Source of the DNA: an archaeon
Lineage (GTDB): Archaea > Thermoplasmatota > Thermoplasmata > Methanomassiliicoccales > Methanomethylophilaceae
Assembly: GCA_024399195.1 (NCBI GenBank)
Contig: JAKSHW010000002.1
Location: 1 to 53,886, forward strand
DNA: 53,886 bases
Reading direction: 5' to 3'
Shown: positions 1 through 8,518 of the stretch, one piece after another
Position numbering within the stretch: the first letter of the stretch is position 1
Layout of the letters: every line of letters begins with the position of its first letter
The notes under the pieces: generated by a model
What the model saw: the letters and a program-made list of their open reading frames with translations, nothing else
Databases searched by the model: none
Told to the model about the DNA's origin: nothing
Translations under genes and position numbers: made by a program

Positions 1-50
1 TGGGGGAACAGCTCACAGGCCTTGTGGAAAAAGGTCCCTCCGGGGCCTGA
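1..50 (+). CDS. 3' end of an upstream gene (partial)
   Basis: In the third frame the window opens inside a reading frame ending ...LTGLVEKGPSGA and a TGA at 48-50. Codon choice matches the genes further right. Only about 15 residues are visible, so no function can be given. A perfect 10-base inverted repeat starts at its stop codon and may end the transcript. Confidence 0.35.
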   Translation, partial: GEQLTGLVEKGPSGA

Positions 51-84
51 TTCCGAATTACCACACAAAGCGGAAATTCGGAAT
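50..84. terminator. Stem-loop after the upstream stop codon
   Basis: Perfect inverted repeat ATTCCGAATT (50-59) and AATTCGGAAT (75-84) with a 15-base loop, starting at the last base of the stop codon. No T-run follows, so it is either a weak terminator or a protein-binding palindrome. Confidence 0.35.
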
Positions 85-250
85 GTAATATGTGCTACAG
101 AATGTAGGAATTTTGTATAATTCTCTGTTTTTCATTTGTCTAATAATTGATATATCTATTAGACATTTATAGTTAAATCAGGTCAAATAATACATATAGA
201 TAATCATTTGACTAAGAAAAATTTGTAAAAAAACCGTCGTTTGTATGAAA

Positions 251-377
251 AAACCCCCTTGTACACGCCCCTGTGGGGGTTTACATGTTTATAGGGGTTA
301 TGTCTCTTTTGAGACATATCAATCCCCCCATGTCCCGTGAGGGACAACCGTAGCCTATATATGTCCCTTTGAAGGGG
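251..377 (+). promoter_or_regulatory. Hairpin-rich leader/operator region of mgtA
   Basis: Four consecutive inverted repeats precede mgtA: 251-258/275-282 (AAACCCCC/GGGGGTTT); 299-306/311-318 (TATGTCTC/GAGACATA, TTTT loop, flanked by GGGG and CCCC that can extend it); 331-336/341-346 (TGTCCC/GGGACA with a GNRA-type GTGA loop); and a short CCCT/AGGG stem at 365-376. ATGTC(T/C)C recurs at 300, 330 and 361, about 30 bases apart. Possible TATA boxes lie upstream (163-170, 193-200), which would put the hairpins in RNA. Another AT box at 385-392 would make them operators in DNA instead. Either could control a magnesium transporter. Confidence 0.5.
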
Positions 378-411
378 TACGTTTGAAATATAATGTTTTT
401 TTCGAACATCC

Positions 412-3174
412 GTGGTCAATGGTTCGTTAACTTCCGATGAAAGAATGAAGTTCGCAGCATCCGCGGAATCCGTGGATGTAGTAGACGAGTTAGGCAGTAA
501 GCCTGAGGGACTCACTCAGGAAGAAGTCGTTGCATCTCGCGTTCAGTACGGCAGGAATACCGTCACTAACAAGGATAAGCACCGTGTTGCCAGAAGGTTC
601 TCACGCGCATTCTTTAACGTTTTTGCACTTGCACTTTTCTGTTATGCATTCCTCGACATAATCCTGTGCGGATTGGACGTTCCCCACGACGGGATACTCG
701 ATCTGTTCGTTCAGGGTTACCTCGATGATTGGCAATTCGTCACCATTATTGTGTCACTGATCCTCATTTCCGGAGCGGTATCGTTCATACAGGAAACCAG
801 AAACACAAAAGTCGCCGACAAGCTCATCAGTATGGTGTCCACCACCATCACCGTCCGCCGTGACGGGGAAGAGGCCGAGGTCGATTCCAGGGATCTCGTC
901 GTCGGAGATATCATCATTATGGATACGGGAGACACCGTCCCCGCAGACGTAAGGATAATACAGTCCAACCATCTCAAGGTGGATCAGTCCGCCCTTACCG
1001 GTGAGTCCGTAGAGGTCACCAAGGTCTCGGACACCGACAGTCCCTCCAAACCTGTCCTTGAATGCAACAACATCGCATTCATGGGAACCAGCGTCGTCGG
1101 CGGAGCCGCAGAGGCCATCGTCGTCAACGTAGGAAACGACACTATTTTCGGGGCCATGGCCGACAAACTGTCCGGCAAAAGGCCCAAGACAACCTACGAC
1201 AAGGGAACCCAGAAGGTCGTCAAGCTCCTTCTGACCATCATGGTCTGCATGATCCCTCCCGTCCTTCTCATCATGATCGCCAAGGACCCCACTTGGGACG
1301 GGGTGTTCGATGCGATCAAGTACGCCATTGCACTCGCGGTCGGACTCATGCCCGAGATGCTTTCCACCATCGTCACCGCGAACCTTGCAAAGGGTGCCAT
1401 CGAGATGTCCAAGAAGAAGGTCATCGTCAAGGACATGACCTCTCTTCAGAACTTCGGAGCAATGGACATCCTCTGTTCCGATAAGACCGGAACCCTCACC
1501 CAGAACAAGATCTCCGTCAAATCCTGTTGCGACGTGTTCGGAAACAACAGCACCACCGTGGCCCTGTATTCCGCCCTCAACAGTTCCAACCTCACTTCCT
1601 CTACCAACCAGATCGATTGGGCCATCGACGAGTTCTCCGCAGAGAAGGACGAAATCGTCGACGAGATGGAGAAGTACACTTTCGTGAACGACCTCCCCTT
1701 CGATTTCATCAGGAGGAGGGCCACCGTCGTCGTCAAGTACAAGGGTGACGAGTACGACACCCTGATCACCAAAGGTGCGATACAGGAGATGCTTTCCATC
1801 TCCTCCGGATACATCGACGAGAACAGGGATATCCAGCCCCTTGACGACAAGGTCACCAACGACATCCTCGGTCTCGCCGAGTGGTACAGCACCAAGGGAA
1901 TGCGTGTCCTCGGAGTGGCTTACAAGCCCATCGCGGACGGAACCAAGTTCACCCCCGCCGACGAGTCCGACCTTATCATTGCAGGTCTCATCGTCTTCAT
2001 GGACCCCGTCAAGGAGACCGCTGCCGCCGCCATCAAGGACATGAAGGACTACGGAATCCAGGTCAAGGTCCTCACCGGTGACAACGAGTTCGTCACCAAG
2101 TACGTCTGTGACGAGATCGACCTCGAGACCTCCGACATCCTCGTAGGTTCCCAGATAGACGCCATGTCCGATGAAGATCTCGGAAAGGCTATGGAAACCT
2201 GCAACGTGTTCGCCAGGCTCACCCCCGACAACAAGGCACGTATCGTAAGCGTCCTCCGCAACAACGGACACACCGTAGGTCTTCTCGGTGACGGTATCAA
2301 CGATTCCGTCGCAATGAGGCAGGCCGATGTCGGTATCTCCGTCGACACCGGTGCCGATATCGCTAAAGAATCCGCAGACCTGATCCTCCTTGAGAAGGAC
2401 CTCGGAGTCCTCAAATCCGGAGCCATCGAGGGAAGATGCGTCTACGCCAACACGGTCAAGTACGTCAAGATGATCGGAGGAATCAACTTCGGTTACATGT
2501 TCTCCCTGATCATGGCCACCCTTCTGTTCAACTTCGAACCTATCGGAGCCATGCAGATCCTTGTGTTCAACCTTGTGAACGATATCGCATGCATGTTCAT
2601 CGCATGGGACAATGTCGAGGACGAGTACGTCCGTGAACCCCGTAAATGGGATACAACAAACCTGCGTACGGTCTTCGTCGGTTATGGACCTATGTGCTGT
2701 GTCACTGATGTCATCTCATGGACGTTCTTCGCGTTCGTGGTCATTCCCATGGCCTGCCCCGGCGTCACCAGCGGATGGGACGTCCTCATGGGTGGTTTCG
2801 TCACTGATATCGAGAGCGAGCTCGAGGCGATGTCCCCGCTTATGCAGGAACAGTCCCTCTACGCCGTCGCCATGTTCCAGACCTGCTGGTGTGTAGAGCA
2901 GTATTGGATGCAGGTATGGGCTATCCACATCGTAAGGAACAACAAGATCCCCTTCCTGCAGTCCTGGTCCGCACCCATCCTGGTCGTCACCACCCTTGCA
3001 GCCCTCGCCTGGGGTACCCTTGTACCCTTCACCCCCATCGGAGAAGCCATGGACATGGTCTTCATCCCCTGGTATGCCCTGGTGTTCATGCCCCTCATCG
3101 GACTCACCTACTTCACCATCGCATCCCTTGCAAAGAAACGTGTCATCAGGAAGCACGGTTACTTCGCCTGCTGA
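412..3174 (+). CDS. mgtA: Magnesium-translocating P-type ATPase
   Basis: A P3B-type P-type ATPase that imports Mg2+ across the cytoplasmic membrane using ATP. The 920 residues are a normal family length. Visible motifs are the actuator TGES (about residue 197), the phosphorylation site DKTGTLTQNK with the aspartate at about 357, and the hinge GDGIND at about 626. Membrane segments lie near 65-125 and 275-345, and six more follow residue 680. The GTG at 412 is preferred because an AT box (385-392) sits about 24 bases upstream and no Shine-Dalgarno sequence is present. An ATG at 445 would shorten the protein by 11 residues. The gene stands alone, with a strong terminator 21 bases after its stop. 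The hairpin array upstream suggests magnesium-responsive control, but that is inference. Confidence 0.95.
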   Translation: MVNGSLTSDERMKFAASAESVDVVDELGSKPEGLTQEEVVASRVQYGRNTVTNKDKHRVARRFSRAFFNVFALALFCYAFLDIILCGLDVPHDGILDLFVQGYLDDWQFVTIIVSLILISGAVSFIQETRNTKVADKLISMVSTTITVRRDGEEAEVDSRDLVVGDIIIMDTGDTVPADVRIIQSNHLKVDQSALTGESVEVTKVSDTDSPSKPVLECNNIAFMGTSVVGGAAEAIVVNVGNDTIFGAMADKLSGKRPKTTYDKGTQKVVKLLLTIMVCMIPPVLLIMIAKDPTWDGVFDAIKYAIALAVGLMPEMLSTIVTANLAKGAIEMSKKKVIVKDMTSLQNFGAMDILCSDKTGTLTQNKISVKSCCDVFGNNSTTVALYSALNSSNLTSSTNQIDWAIDEFSAEKDEIVDEMEKYTFVNDLPFDFIRRRATVVVKYKGDEYDTLITKGAIQEMLSISSGYIDENRDIQPLDDKVTNDILGLAEWYSTKGMRVLGVAYKPIADGTKFTPADESDLIIAGLIVFMDPVKETAAAAIKDMKDYGIQVKVLTGDNEFVTKYVCDEIDLETSDILVGSQIDAMSDEDLGKAMETCNVFARLTPDNKARIVSVLRNNGHTVGLLGDGINDSVAMRQADVGISVDTGADIAKESADLILLEKDLGVLKSGAIEGRCVYANTVKYVKMIGGINFGYMFSLIMATLLFNFEPIGAMQILVFNLVNDIACMFIAWDNVEDEYVREPRKWDTTNLRTVFVGYGPMCCVTDVISWTFFAFVVIPMACPGVTSGWDVLMGGFVTDIESELEAMSPLMQEQSLYAVAMFQTCWCVEQYWMQVWAIHIVRNNKIPFLQSWSAPILVVTTLAALAWGTLVPFTPIGEAMDMVFIPWYALVFMPLIGLTYFTIASLAKKRVIRKHGYFAC

Positions 3175-3195
3175 TCCGACAGTCAAAACATTTTA

Positions 3196-3230
3196 CCCCG
3201 TCTGGGATTCCGGACGGGGATATTTTTGTT
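3196..3230 (+). terminator. mgtA terminator
   Basis: Ten-pair stem (CCCCGTCTGG with CCGGACGGGG, one G-T pair) around a GATT loop at 3196-3219, followed by ATATTTTTGTT. Confidence 0.8.
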
Positions 3231-3276
3231 CTTTATTGCATGTTTTTGTATATTGGAAATGCTGTTTTTGACATAT

Positions 3277-3298
3277 TAATGTATTAATTAATACATTA
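3277..3298. promoter_or_regulatory. 22-base perfect palindrome upstream of alcohol dehydrogenase
   Basis: A perfect 22-base palindrome with arms TAATGTATTAA and TTAATACATTA. A further AATACAT half-site follows at 3311-3317, just before a TATA-like TTATTTATA at 3320-3328. The position directly upstream of the core promoter suits a dimeric regulator. The AT-only composition lowers certainty. Confidence 0.45.
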
Positions 3299-3396
3299 GA
3301 GTATACAATAATACATGAGTTATTTATACTGGTTCGAGGATTGGTGAATCAGAGGCCGACGTGAAACAACTTCGGCGAAAATCAAAGGTGAATCAA

Positions 3397-4557
3397 ATGG
3401 CAACCCCTTACTACACTCTTCTTCAGAAAGCGAAGATGCTCGGACACCCCGGAGCGATCAACCAGCTCGGCGACGTCATCAACGACGGCGGATTCAAGAA
3501 AGCCTTCCTCGTATACGACCAGGGAGTCAAGATGTGCGGAATCATCGACAAGATCACCGCTCTCCTCAAAGCCAACGGCACCGAGTACGTTGAGTTCGGA
3601 GAGGTTCTCGCCGACCCTCCTTCCGGAGTCATCGACAAGGGAGGAGAACTCTGCAGGCAGTCCGGATGCGACTGTGTCATCGCCATCGGTGGAGGATCCT
3701 CCATCGACACCGCAAAGGGAATCACCCTCCTCCGTGTCAACGGCGGAAAGATCCTCGACTACAAGGACGCCGCAACCCCCAAGAAATACTCCCCCGGACT
3801 CATCTGCATCCCCACCACCGCAGGAACCGGTTCCGAGCTTTCCCAGGGTATCATCGTAAGCGACCTCGAGAACAAACAGAAGGTCCCCATGATGGCCTTC
3901 GAGGCAATGGCCGAGTTCATCATCCTCGACCCCGAGCTCACCGTCGGAATGCCTGCCGGACTCACCCTCATGACCGGACTCGATGTATTCTCCCACGCAT
4001 GGGAATCCTACGTCACCCCTATCGCACACCCCATGAGCGAGATCCAGAGCGAGAAGGTCATGCAGGAGGTAATCAAATACCTGCCCCGTGTCATGAAAGA
4101 CGGAAACGACATCGAGGCAAGGACCAGGATGCTCATGGCAGCTTCCCTCGGTGGATTCCTCCTCAGGATGGCCGCCACCAACTGTGGGCACTCCATCGCA
4201 CATGTCATCGGTGCACACTTCCACATCCCCCACGGTGCCGCTTGCGCCTACGGTGTACCCCCTGTGATGAGGCTCATCGCAAAATACAACCCTGCCAAGA
4301 TCAAATACATCGGAGAGCTCTTCGGAGTCGAGTTCGATGGAAAAGAGACCCCCGAGCAGATCGGAGAGAAGACCGCCAACGCATACATCGCATTCAGGGA
4401 TGGACTCGGACTCAAGCCCCTTTCCTCCTACGGTGTCACCAAAGAGCAGCTCGTCTCCGTCGCAAAGGATGTCGCAAACGAGCCTTTCGCACCCCTCACT
4501 CTCGGTGGAATGACCGAAGAGCTCGCAGCACAGCTTCTTGCAGAGTGCTACTACTGA
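3397..4557 (+). CDS. Iron-containing alcohol dehydrogenase
   Basis: A 386-residue group III (Fe-dependent) alcohol dehydrogenase, which oxidises or forms short alcohols with NAD(P)H. The nucleotide-binding GGGSSIDTAKG lies near residue 98. Metal ligands are likely within DVFSHAWESY (about 200) and NCGHSIAHVIGAHFHIPHG (about 263-281). A longer frame opens with GTG at 3361, but ATG 3397 has AGGTGA five bases upstream and gives the usual N-terminus. It is a single gene with its own promoter region and two consecutive terminators. The physiological substrate cannot be read from the sequence. Codon use is strongly biased, as expected of a well-expressed gene. Confidence 0.93.
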   Translation: MATPYYTLLQKAKMLGHPGAINQLGDVINDGGFKKAFLVYDQGVKMCGIIDKITALLKANGTEYVEFGEVLADPPSGVIDKGGELCRQSGCDCVIAIGGGSSIDTAKGITLLRVNGGKILDYKDAATPKKYSPGLICIPTTAGTGSELSQGIIVSDLENKQKVPMMAFEAMAEFIILDPELTVGMPAGLTLMTGLDVFSHAWESYVTPIAHPMSEIQSEKVMQEVIKYLPRVMKDGNDIEARTRMLMAASLGGFLLRMAATNCGHSIAHVIGAHFHIPHGAACAYGVPPVMRLIAKYNPAKIKYIGELFGVEFDGKETPEQIGEKTANAYIAFRDGLGLKPLSSYGVTKEQLVSVAKDVANEPFAPLTLGGMTEELAAQLLAECYY

Positions 4558-4567
4558 AACTAAAAAA

Positions 4568-4601
4568 GGGTCGGAGGATATCCGACCCTCTTTCTCTTAC
4601 C
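4568..4601 (+). terminator. First terminator of alcohol dehydrogenase
   Basis: Eight-pair stem GGGTCGGA/TCCGACCC (4568-4588) followed by TCTTTCTCTTA. Confidence 0.75.
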
Positions 4602-4616
4602 CCTAGTTTACATCAT

Positions 4617-4643
4617 GCCCGATCCATCGGGCTTTCCTTTTTT
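4617..4643 (+). terminator. Second terminator of alcohol dehydrogenase
   Basis: GCCCGAT-CC-ATCGGGC stem-loop at 4617-4632 followed by TTTCCTTTTTT. Confidence 0.75.
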
Positions 4644-4688
4644 CTCGTGCGGTGGACTACAGGTAAGATATTCTTCCATCTTATCGTA

Positions 4689-4780
4689 ATCCGGAAACAG
4701 ATACATCTGATCCGGATAGACGATTATGGTCGTTCGGACCTAGGCCCAATATATCGGGATCCCGATGTATTGGGCATAGG
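4689..4780. repeat. Two adjacent large hairpins between convergent genes
   Basis: Hairpin one, 4689-4717: ATCCGG/CCGGAT enclosing CAGAT/ATCTG. Hairpin two, 4739-4780: 19-base arms that match at 17 positions around a GATC centre. They lie between the convergent alcohol dehydrogenase and the zinc-ribbon gene. They have no T-run, so they look more like a palindromic repeat element or RNA-processing structure than a simple terminator. Confidence 0.5.
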
Positions 4781-4791
4781 CTTACGCATTA

Positions 4792-6255
4792 TCAGAAGAT
4801 GTCAAATGGCTTCAGGGAGCCGTTCGCCATCCCTACAAGGGTTTCGATGACTTCATCGACGTCCATTTCCTCCATACCCAGTTTACTCAACGCTTTGTTC
4901 ACTTTGCGCCTATTATTGCGGATGACCGAGAGGTACTTCATCTCTATTTCCAGTACCTCGGACCTGGTAAATTCATCATCGATATCTGTAGCTATATCGA
5001 ACGCTTCCCGAAGATCCGTTGTTTTTCCGGATATCAAGTAACGATGGTAATAGGCCAGTGCCCAGTTTACTTCGTCCAATTCGAAGAAATAGTCTTGCCA
5101 TTGACCGTTGCCCTCGAACATGTCGATGATACAGTTCAACTTATCAAGAACCATGCTTTCGATATCGGGATGTTCTTTACAATGCAGGCATAATCCGAAA
5201 AGTGCGGAACAATAATCATCCTCGAATTCCGAAAATTCGACTTCGTGATCGAAGAACTCTTTTGCCATTTCGAATGTGTTTCTGGCAGGATCGGTGCTCC
5301 CATAGGCCTCGGTCAGGCATTCATCCGCGTTTTCAAGCGTGGTGATGTTCTTTTTGATGAGATCTATGGTCCTGATTGCCAGTTCGTGGGCCTGTTTTTT
5401 GAATCCGAGGGTAGTGATCAGATTGCACGTTTCGAGATAGGGGTCTATTTTTTGCCGGTCGTCATCGTTTTTCGATTCAGCAATACGTTTTTCGACCAAT
5501 AGGTCGATCCATTGCGATATTTCGACTCCGCAATCCACTCCGGTCGTCTCGCAGGAATATAGCGCTAGGACGGCCTCGACCATGCCTTCGTAGTCTGTTT
5601 CACGTACAAGAGACTCTATCTCTTCGATCTGTTTTTCGCTCAGCCTTTCAACAGGCACGATACCATCACCTATGCTGCGGGTGAAGATGAACCTCACGAG
5701 AATGCCCTTGTACTTTTCAACGCCCATATCGCACAGTTCTTTACAAGTTGCAAAGATGTCGTCATCGACCTTGCTGAACATGTCGAACGATTCGGAATCC
5801 AGCAGAGGTTGGATGAGACTTTCCATGATGCGGTATTTTTCTTCCAACGCCTCTTTACGGGTAGCATAGGAGTTTTCATCGAAACGCTGGTAGAGAATTA
5901 GGTTGTTGCCTTCACAATTAGGGAGATAGCAGAGTCCTGAACCTCTGAGCGTCCATTCCTTTTTTTCGATATCATGGTCGACCGTGAACTTACCGCAGTT
6001 TTTGCATGTGAAATCTATGGAAGATATGACAAGACCGCGTTTATGTTCGAAGTGATCCGTTCTACATTCGATACCGCATTCGGGACAGCAACAGAAGGTG
6101 GCATCATCGATGATACGTTGTATTTCGGACAGGTCGTTGTACAAAGGTTTCTTTCTACGGTTAACCATGTGGATCGTATCCATCGGCGGTATATTAGACT
6201 CGTATGTCTGAACGTAGGCTTGGGTCTGTACATGGGTTTTTTGGAAGTAACACAC
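4792..6255 (-). CDS. Unknown protein with N-terminal zinc-ribbon cysteines
   Basis: No family recognised. The 487 residues begin with a short tail, then a possible zinc-binding segment (CCCPECGIEC at about 54-63 and CKNC at about 84-87). A long acidic, helix-rich region without membrane segments follows, reminiscent of TPR-like helical repeats, for example near residues 270-420. The GTG at 6255 is preferred because TTATTAAT (6279-6286 on this strand) is centred 27 bases upstream with no Shine-Dalgarno sequence. ATGs at 6183 and 6168 would remove 24 or 29 residues that carry no domain. It is divergent from the duplicated regulator at 6426. It could be a cytosolic protein-interaction partner of the neighbouring Sel1 proteins, but nothing proves that. 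Confidence 0.75.
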   Translation of the reverse strand: MCYFQKTHVQTQAYVQTYESNIPPMDTIHMVNRRKKPLYNDLSEIQRIIDDATFCCCPECGIECRTDHFEHKRGLVISSIDFTCKNCGKFTVDHDIEKKEWTLRGSGLCYLPNCEGNNLILYQRFDENSYATRKEALEEKYRIMESLIQPLLDSESFDMFSKVDDDIFATCKELCDMGVEKYKGILVRFIFTRSIGDGIVPVERLSEKQIEEIESLVRETDYEGMVEAVLALYSCETTGVDCGVEISQWIDLLVEKRIAESKNDDDRQKIDPYLETCNLITTLGFKKQAHELAIRTIDLIKKNITTLENADECLTEAYGSTDPARNTFEMAKEFFDHEVEFSEFEDDYCSALFGLCLHCKEHPDIESMVLDKLNCIIDMFEGNGQWQDYFFELDEVNWALAYYHRYLISGKTTDLREAFDIATDIDDEFTRSEVLEIEMKYLSVIRNNRRKVNKALSKLGMEEMDVDEVIETLVGMANGSLKPFDIF

Positions 6256-6327
6256 TCTTGATCGAACTTATGCGTAACATTAATAAGTAAAATCGTAATA
6301 CACTAATTGGTCTATTGTGTCTCTTTA

Positions 6328-6361
6328 CAGGCCGGGAGGAATACCTCCCTTTCCCGGCCTG
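6328..6361. promoter_or_regulatory. Palindrome between divergent promoters
   Basis: Nine-pair inverted repeat CAGGCCGGG/CCCGGCCTG (6328-6336 and 6353-6361), with an inner AGG/CCT. It lies between the divergent leaderless promoters of 6255 and 6426. A regulator site is likelier than a terminator because no gene ends here. Confidence 0.4.
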
Positions 6362-6392
6362 GAAATAGTCATTTTTCCGTTGGACGTTAGGG

Positions 6393-6405
6393 TTATTATT
6401 TTATT
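6393..6405 (+). promoter_or_regulatory. TATA box deciding the GTG start at 6426
   Basis: TTATTATTTTATT is centred 27 bases before GTG 6426, leaving essentially no 5' leader. Confidence 0.55.
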
Positions 6406-6425
6406 GTAGACAAGAATTTACTATC

Positions 6426-7901
6426 GTGTTCGAGGTTTACGTCACCCCTTCGGGACCTACTTTGGTCGACAATGAGCAGCAGATTATGATTTTGAACGCT
6501 GTTTTCAAGGGCTGTAAGACGTTTTCCGATATACAGAAGCAGACGAACATATCCAAATCCACTTTGTCTACCAATATGAAGAAACTCGTTGCAGGCAAAT
6601 TCCTGTCGATAGAGGAGAGTTCGAACGAATGTTTCAAGGAAACATGGTACATGCCTACCTGCTATCAGTTGATACAGGCTGTCGATCCCCTGGGTGTTTC
6701 GGCATGGAATGATCTGGCGATCAACGTCTCGGAAGGTGTCCCCGACGCTTTCGAGAGATGGGTCTTCCTGTTTATGATCTATTCCACTAGACAGTGTGGT
6801 CTTTCCATTGCACCGCTTCTGGGAAACCTCATGGTGGATATAGGCCGTATGGGTGCGGTCATCAACAAAGCCAATCCCTCTCTCGAAACGGCATTGGAGA
6901 AGATCTCCGAATTTTTCAGAAAAAGCGTGTTCGCAGAGATCGATGTGGTGTCGAAACTGCCTTTGGTCCTCGACATCCGTCTTATGTTCTATGCGACTCC
7001 CGAATACCAGGAGCTGTTCGCATACTTGATCTCCTGTGCGATCTGCGGTTATCTGTCCAAATCACAGGGCATTCCCTGTAGGATCAAAGGCATCGAAACA
7101 AAGGATGACGAAGGACATCTCCGTATCACCTTGGAATCGAGCTCCAGGGAGGAACATTTCGATTTCAAGGACGGAATGAAGTGCGATTTCACCATCTATT
7201 GGAACGGTAAGAAATACATCCCCGTCAAAGGAAACCTCGATAACGAGATCCTGGCGGTCCTGGGAAGGAAACGTATGTCTTCCTTAGGGATGTCCGAGGT
7301 CTTCGGTACCCCGTCATCCACCATGTCCGGTTACATGAACCGTCTTGAAAGGGACGGCCTCATACAGGCAGTGAAGGTGCACAACCGGGTGGAGTACACC
7401 ATTTTGGCGAAGAAAGTGTTTGATTGGGGAAAGATCGTCCCTTCTCTCGCAGCAGAGGGTAACAGCTATCTGGTGAAGGCCTGGTCGGATCCGAACCATT
7501 GTTTCAGATACCTGTTCTGTTATTTCCTCACCTATTCCAGGATGCTCGGGCTCGATACGGATACGTTCATGTACTTCATTGGGAAAGTAATCCCCAATTT
7601 CGTCTCGAAAGTGTACCCCAACACATACATCGAGGAACTTTTCAAGATATTGTCTGAAAATTCACACAGGCTGTTCTCTGCCGAGTTCGCTGTGACATCC
7701 TATTATCCGCTATCCGTCGTCAAGGTCTCGGATTACAGCGTATCTTCCAATGTCGCACAGGACATGAGGACGTTCTTCAATGCGTTCATAACAGGGCTGT
7801 TGGAAAAGACCATGGGAATCCCCTACCGTATCAGGGACGATTCCCTGTACGGCGAGGGTTACCGTGGATACAGAGCGACCTTCGTCCCTAATCCGGACTG
7901 A
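6426..7901 (+). CDS. Duplicated winged-helix regulator with V4R-like effector domains
   Basis: A likely DNA-binding regulator of 491 residues made of two similar halves. Each half has a winged helix (about 15-70, with SKSTLSTNMKKL; about 265-320, with PSSTMSGYMNRLERDGLI). Each then has a helical effector domain ending in a similar motif (GYLSKSQGIPCRIKG and GLLEKTMGIPYRIRD). The effector resembles 4-vinyl-reductase-like ligand pockets, but this is tentative. A paralogue with the same layout lies at 16369-17895, and its residues 20 onward align with this start. The gene converges on a three-gene Sel1 operon, only 2 bases from its last stop. A single chain carrying two HTH-effector units could mimic a dimer. 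Ligand and targets are unknown. Confidence 0.7.
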   Translation: MFEVYVTPSGPTLVDNEQQIMILNAVFKGCKTFSDIQKQTNISKSTLSTNMKKLVAGKFLSIEESSNECFKETWYMPTCYQLIQAVDPLGVSAWNDLAINVSEGVPDAFERWVFLFMIYSTRQCGLSIAPLLGNLMVDIGRMGAVINKANPSLETALEKISEFFRKSVFAEIDVVSKLPLVLDIRLMFYATPEYQELFAYLISCAICGYLSKSQGIPCRIKGIETKDDEGHLRITLESSSREEHFDFKDGMKCDFTIYWNGKKYIPVKGNLDNEILAVLGRKRMSSLGMSEVFGTPSSTMSGYMNRLERDGLIQAVKVHNRVEYTILAKKVFDWGKIVPSLAAEGNSYLVKAWSDPNHCFRYLFCYFLTYSRMLGLDTDTFMYFIGKVIPNFVSKVYPNTYIEELFKILSENSHRLFSAEFAVTSYYPLSVVKVSDYSVSSNVAQDMRTFFNAFITGLLEKTMGIPYRIRDDSLYGEGYRGYRATFVPNPD

Positions 7902-7903
7902 GG

Positions 7904-8518
7904 TCACTTTTTTACAAGGAGTTTCTTGAGCTTTTTCTTGGCGTCCTTATCGCCTTGTTTGGCGGCCAGACTGTACCAATAGGTTGCCTGGTCGAAGTCC
8001 TGGAATGTACCGTCTCCGAGCTCATATGCCATGGCCGCATTGTACTGTGCGTCCACGTTTCCGCTTTTGGCCCCTTCGAGGAACCATTTGAACGCTTCTT
8101 CGGAGGACTGTTTGACACCGTCCCCACACTGGTACATATTGCCGAGACGCAGCTGGGCTTCCGCGATACCGTTCTTGGCGGCCCTTCCGAACCAGTATAC
8201 GGCTATCGCATAGTCCTGTTTGACCCCGAGACCTTCGAAATACAGTTGACCGAGGTCGTTCTGGGCATAGGGTTGGTCAAGTTCGGCGGCACGTTTGAAG
8301 AGTTTGGCGGCCATTTCAAAAGAGGTCTCTCCGGCGGCACCGCTGCAGTATACCGTTCCCAGAAGATATTGGGAGGAGGGATTTCCCTTCTCCGCGGACT
8401 TGTTGAGCAGATCGATTGCGTCCTTGTATTTTTTGGACTTAAGAAGGTTTATGGCTTCTTTCAGGGCCGGGTCGGCCGAATCCTTTTCTGTGACCGGCAT
8501 TGCGAAATCTTTCTTCAT
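7904..8518 (-). CDS. Sel1-repeat protein
   Basis: A 204-residue cytosolic protein with about four Sel1 repeats (AxxxLGxxYxxGxGVxxDxxxAxxWxxxAAxxG pattern from about residue 45) and a lysine-rich C-terminus. Sel1 repeats form alpha-solenoids that hold partner proteins together. The start is ATG 8518, which overlaps the stop of the upstream Sel1 gene by four bases (ATGA), so translation is probably coupled. A longer frame to 8653 lies inside the neighbour and is not credible. It is the last gene of a tight three-gene Sel1 operon. Partner unknown. Confidence 0.85.
   Translation of the reverse strand: MKKDFAMPVTEKDSADPALKEAINLLKSKKYKDAIDLLNKSAEKGNPSSQYLLGTVYCSGAAGETSFEMAAKLFKRAAELDQPYAQNDLGQLYFEGLGVKQDYAIAVYWFGRAAKNGIAEAQLRLGNMYQCGDGVKQSSEEAFKWFLEGAKSGNVDAQYNAAMAYELGDGTFQDFDQATYWYSLAAKQGDKDAKKKLKKLLVKK

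Noticed and set aside
754-2271. 505-residue open frame antisense to mgtA
   Set aside because: Low-complexity Gly/Val/Asp product, no promoter or ribosome site; a shadow of the ATPase gene's codon bias.
3331-3360. GGTTCGA stretch resembling a tRNA T-arm
   Set aside because: No acceptor or anticodon stems can be formed around it.
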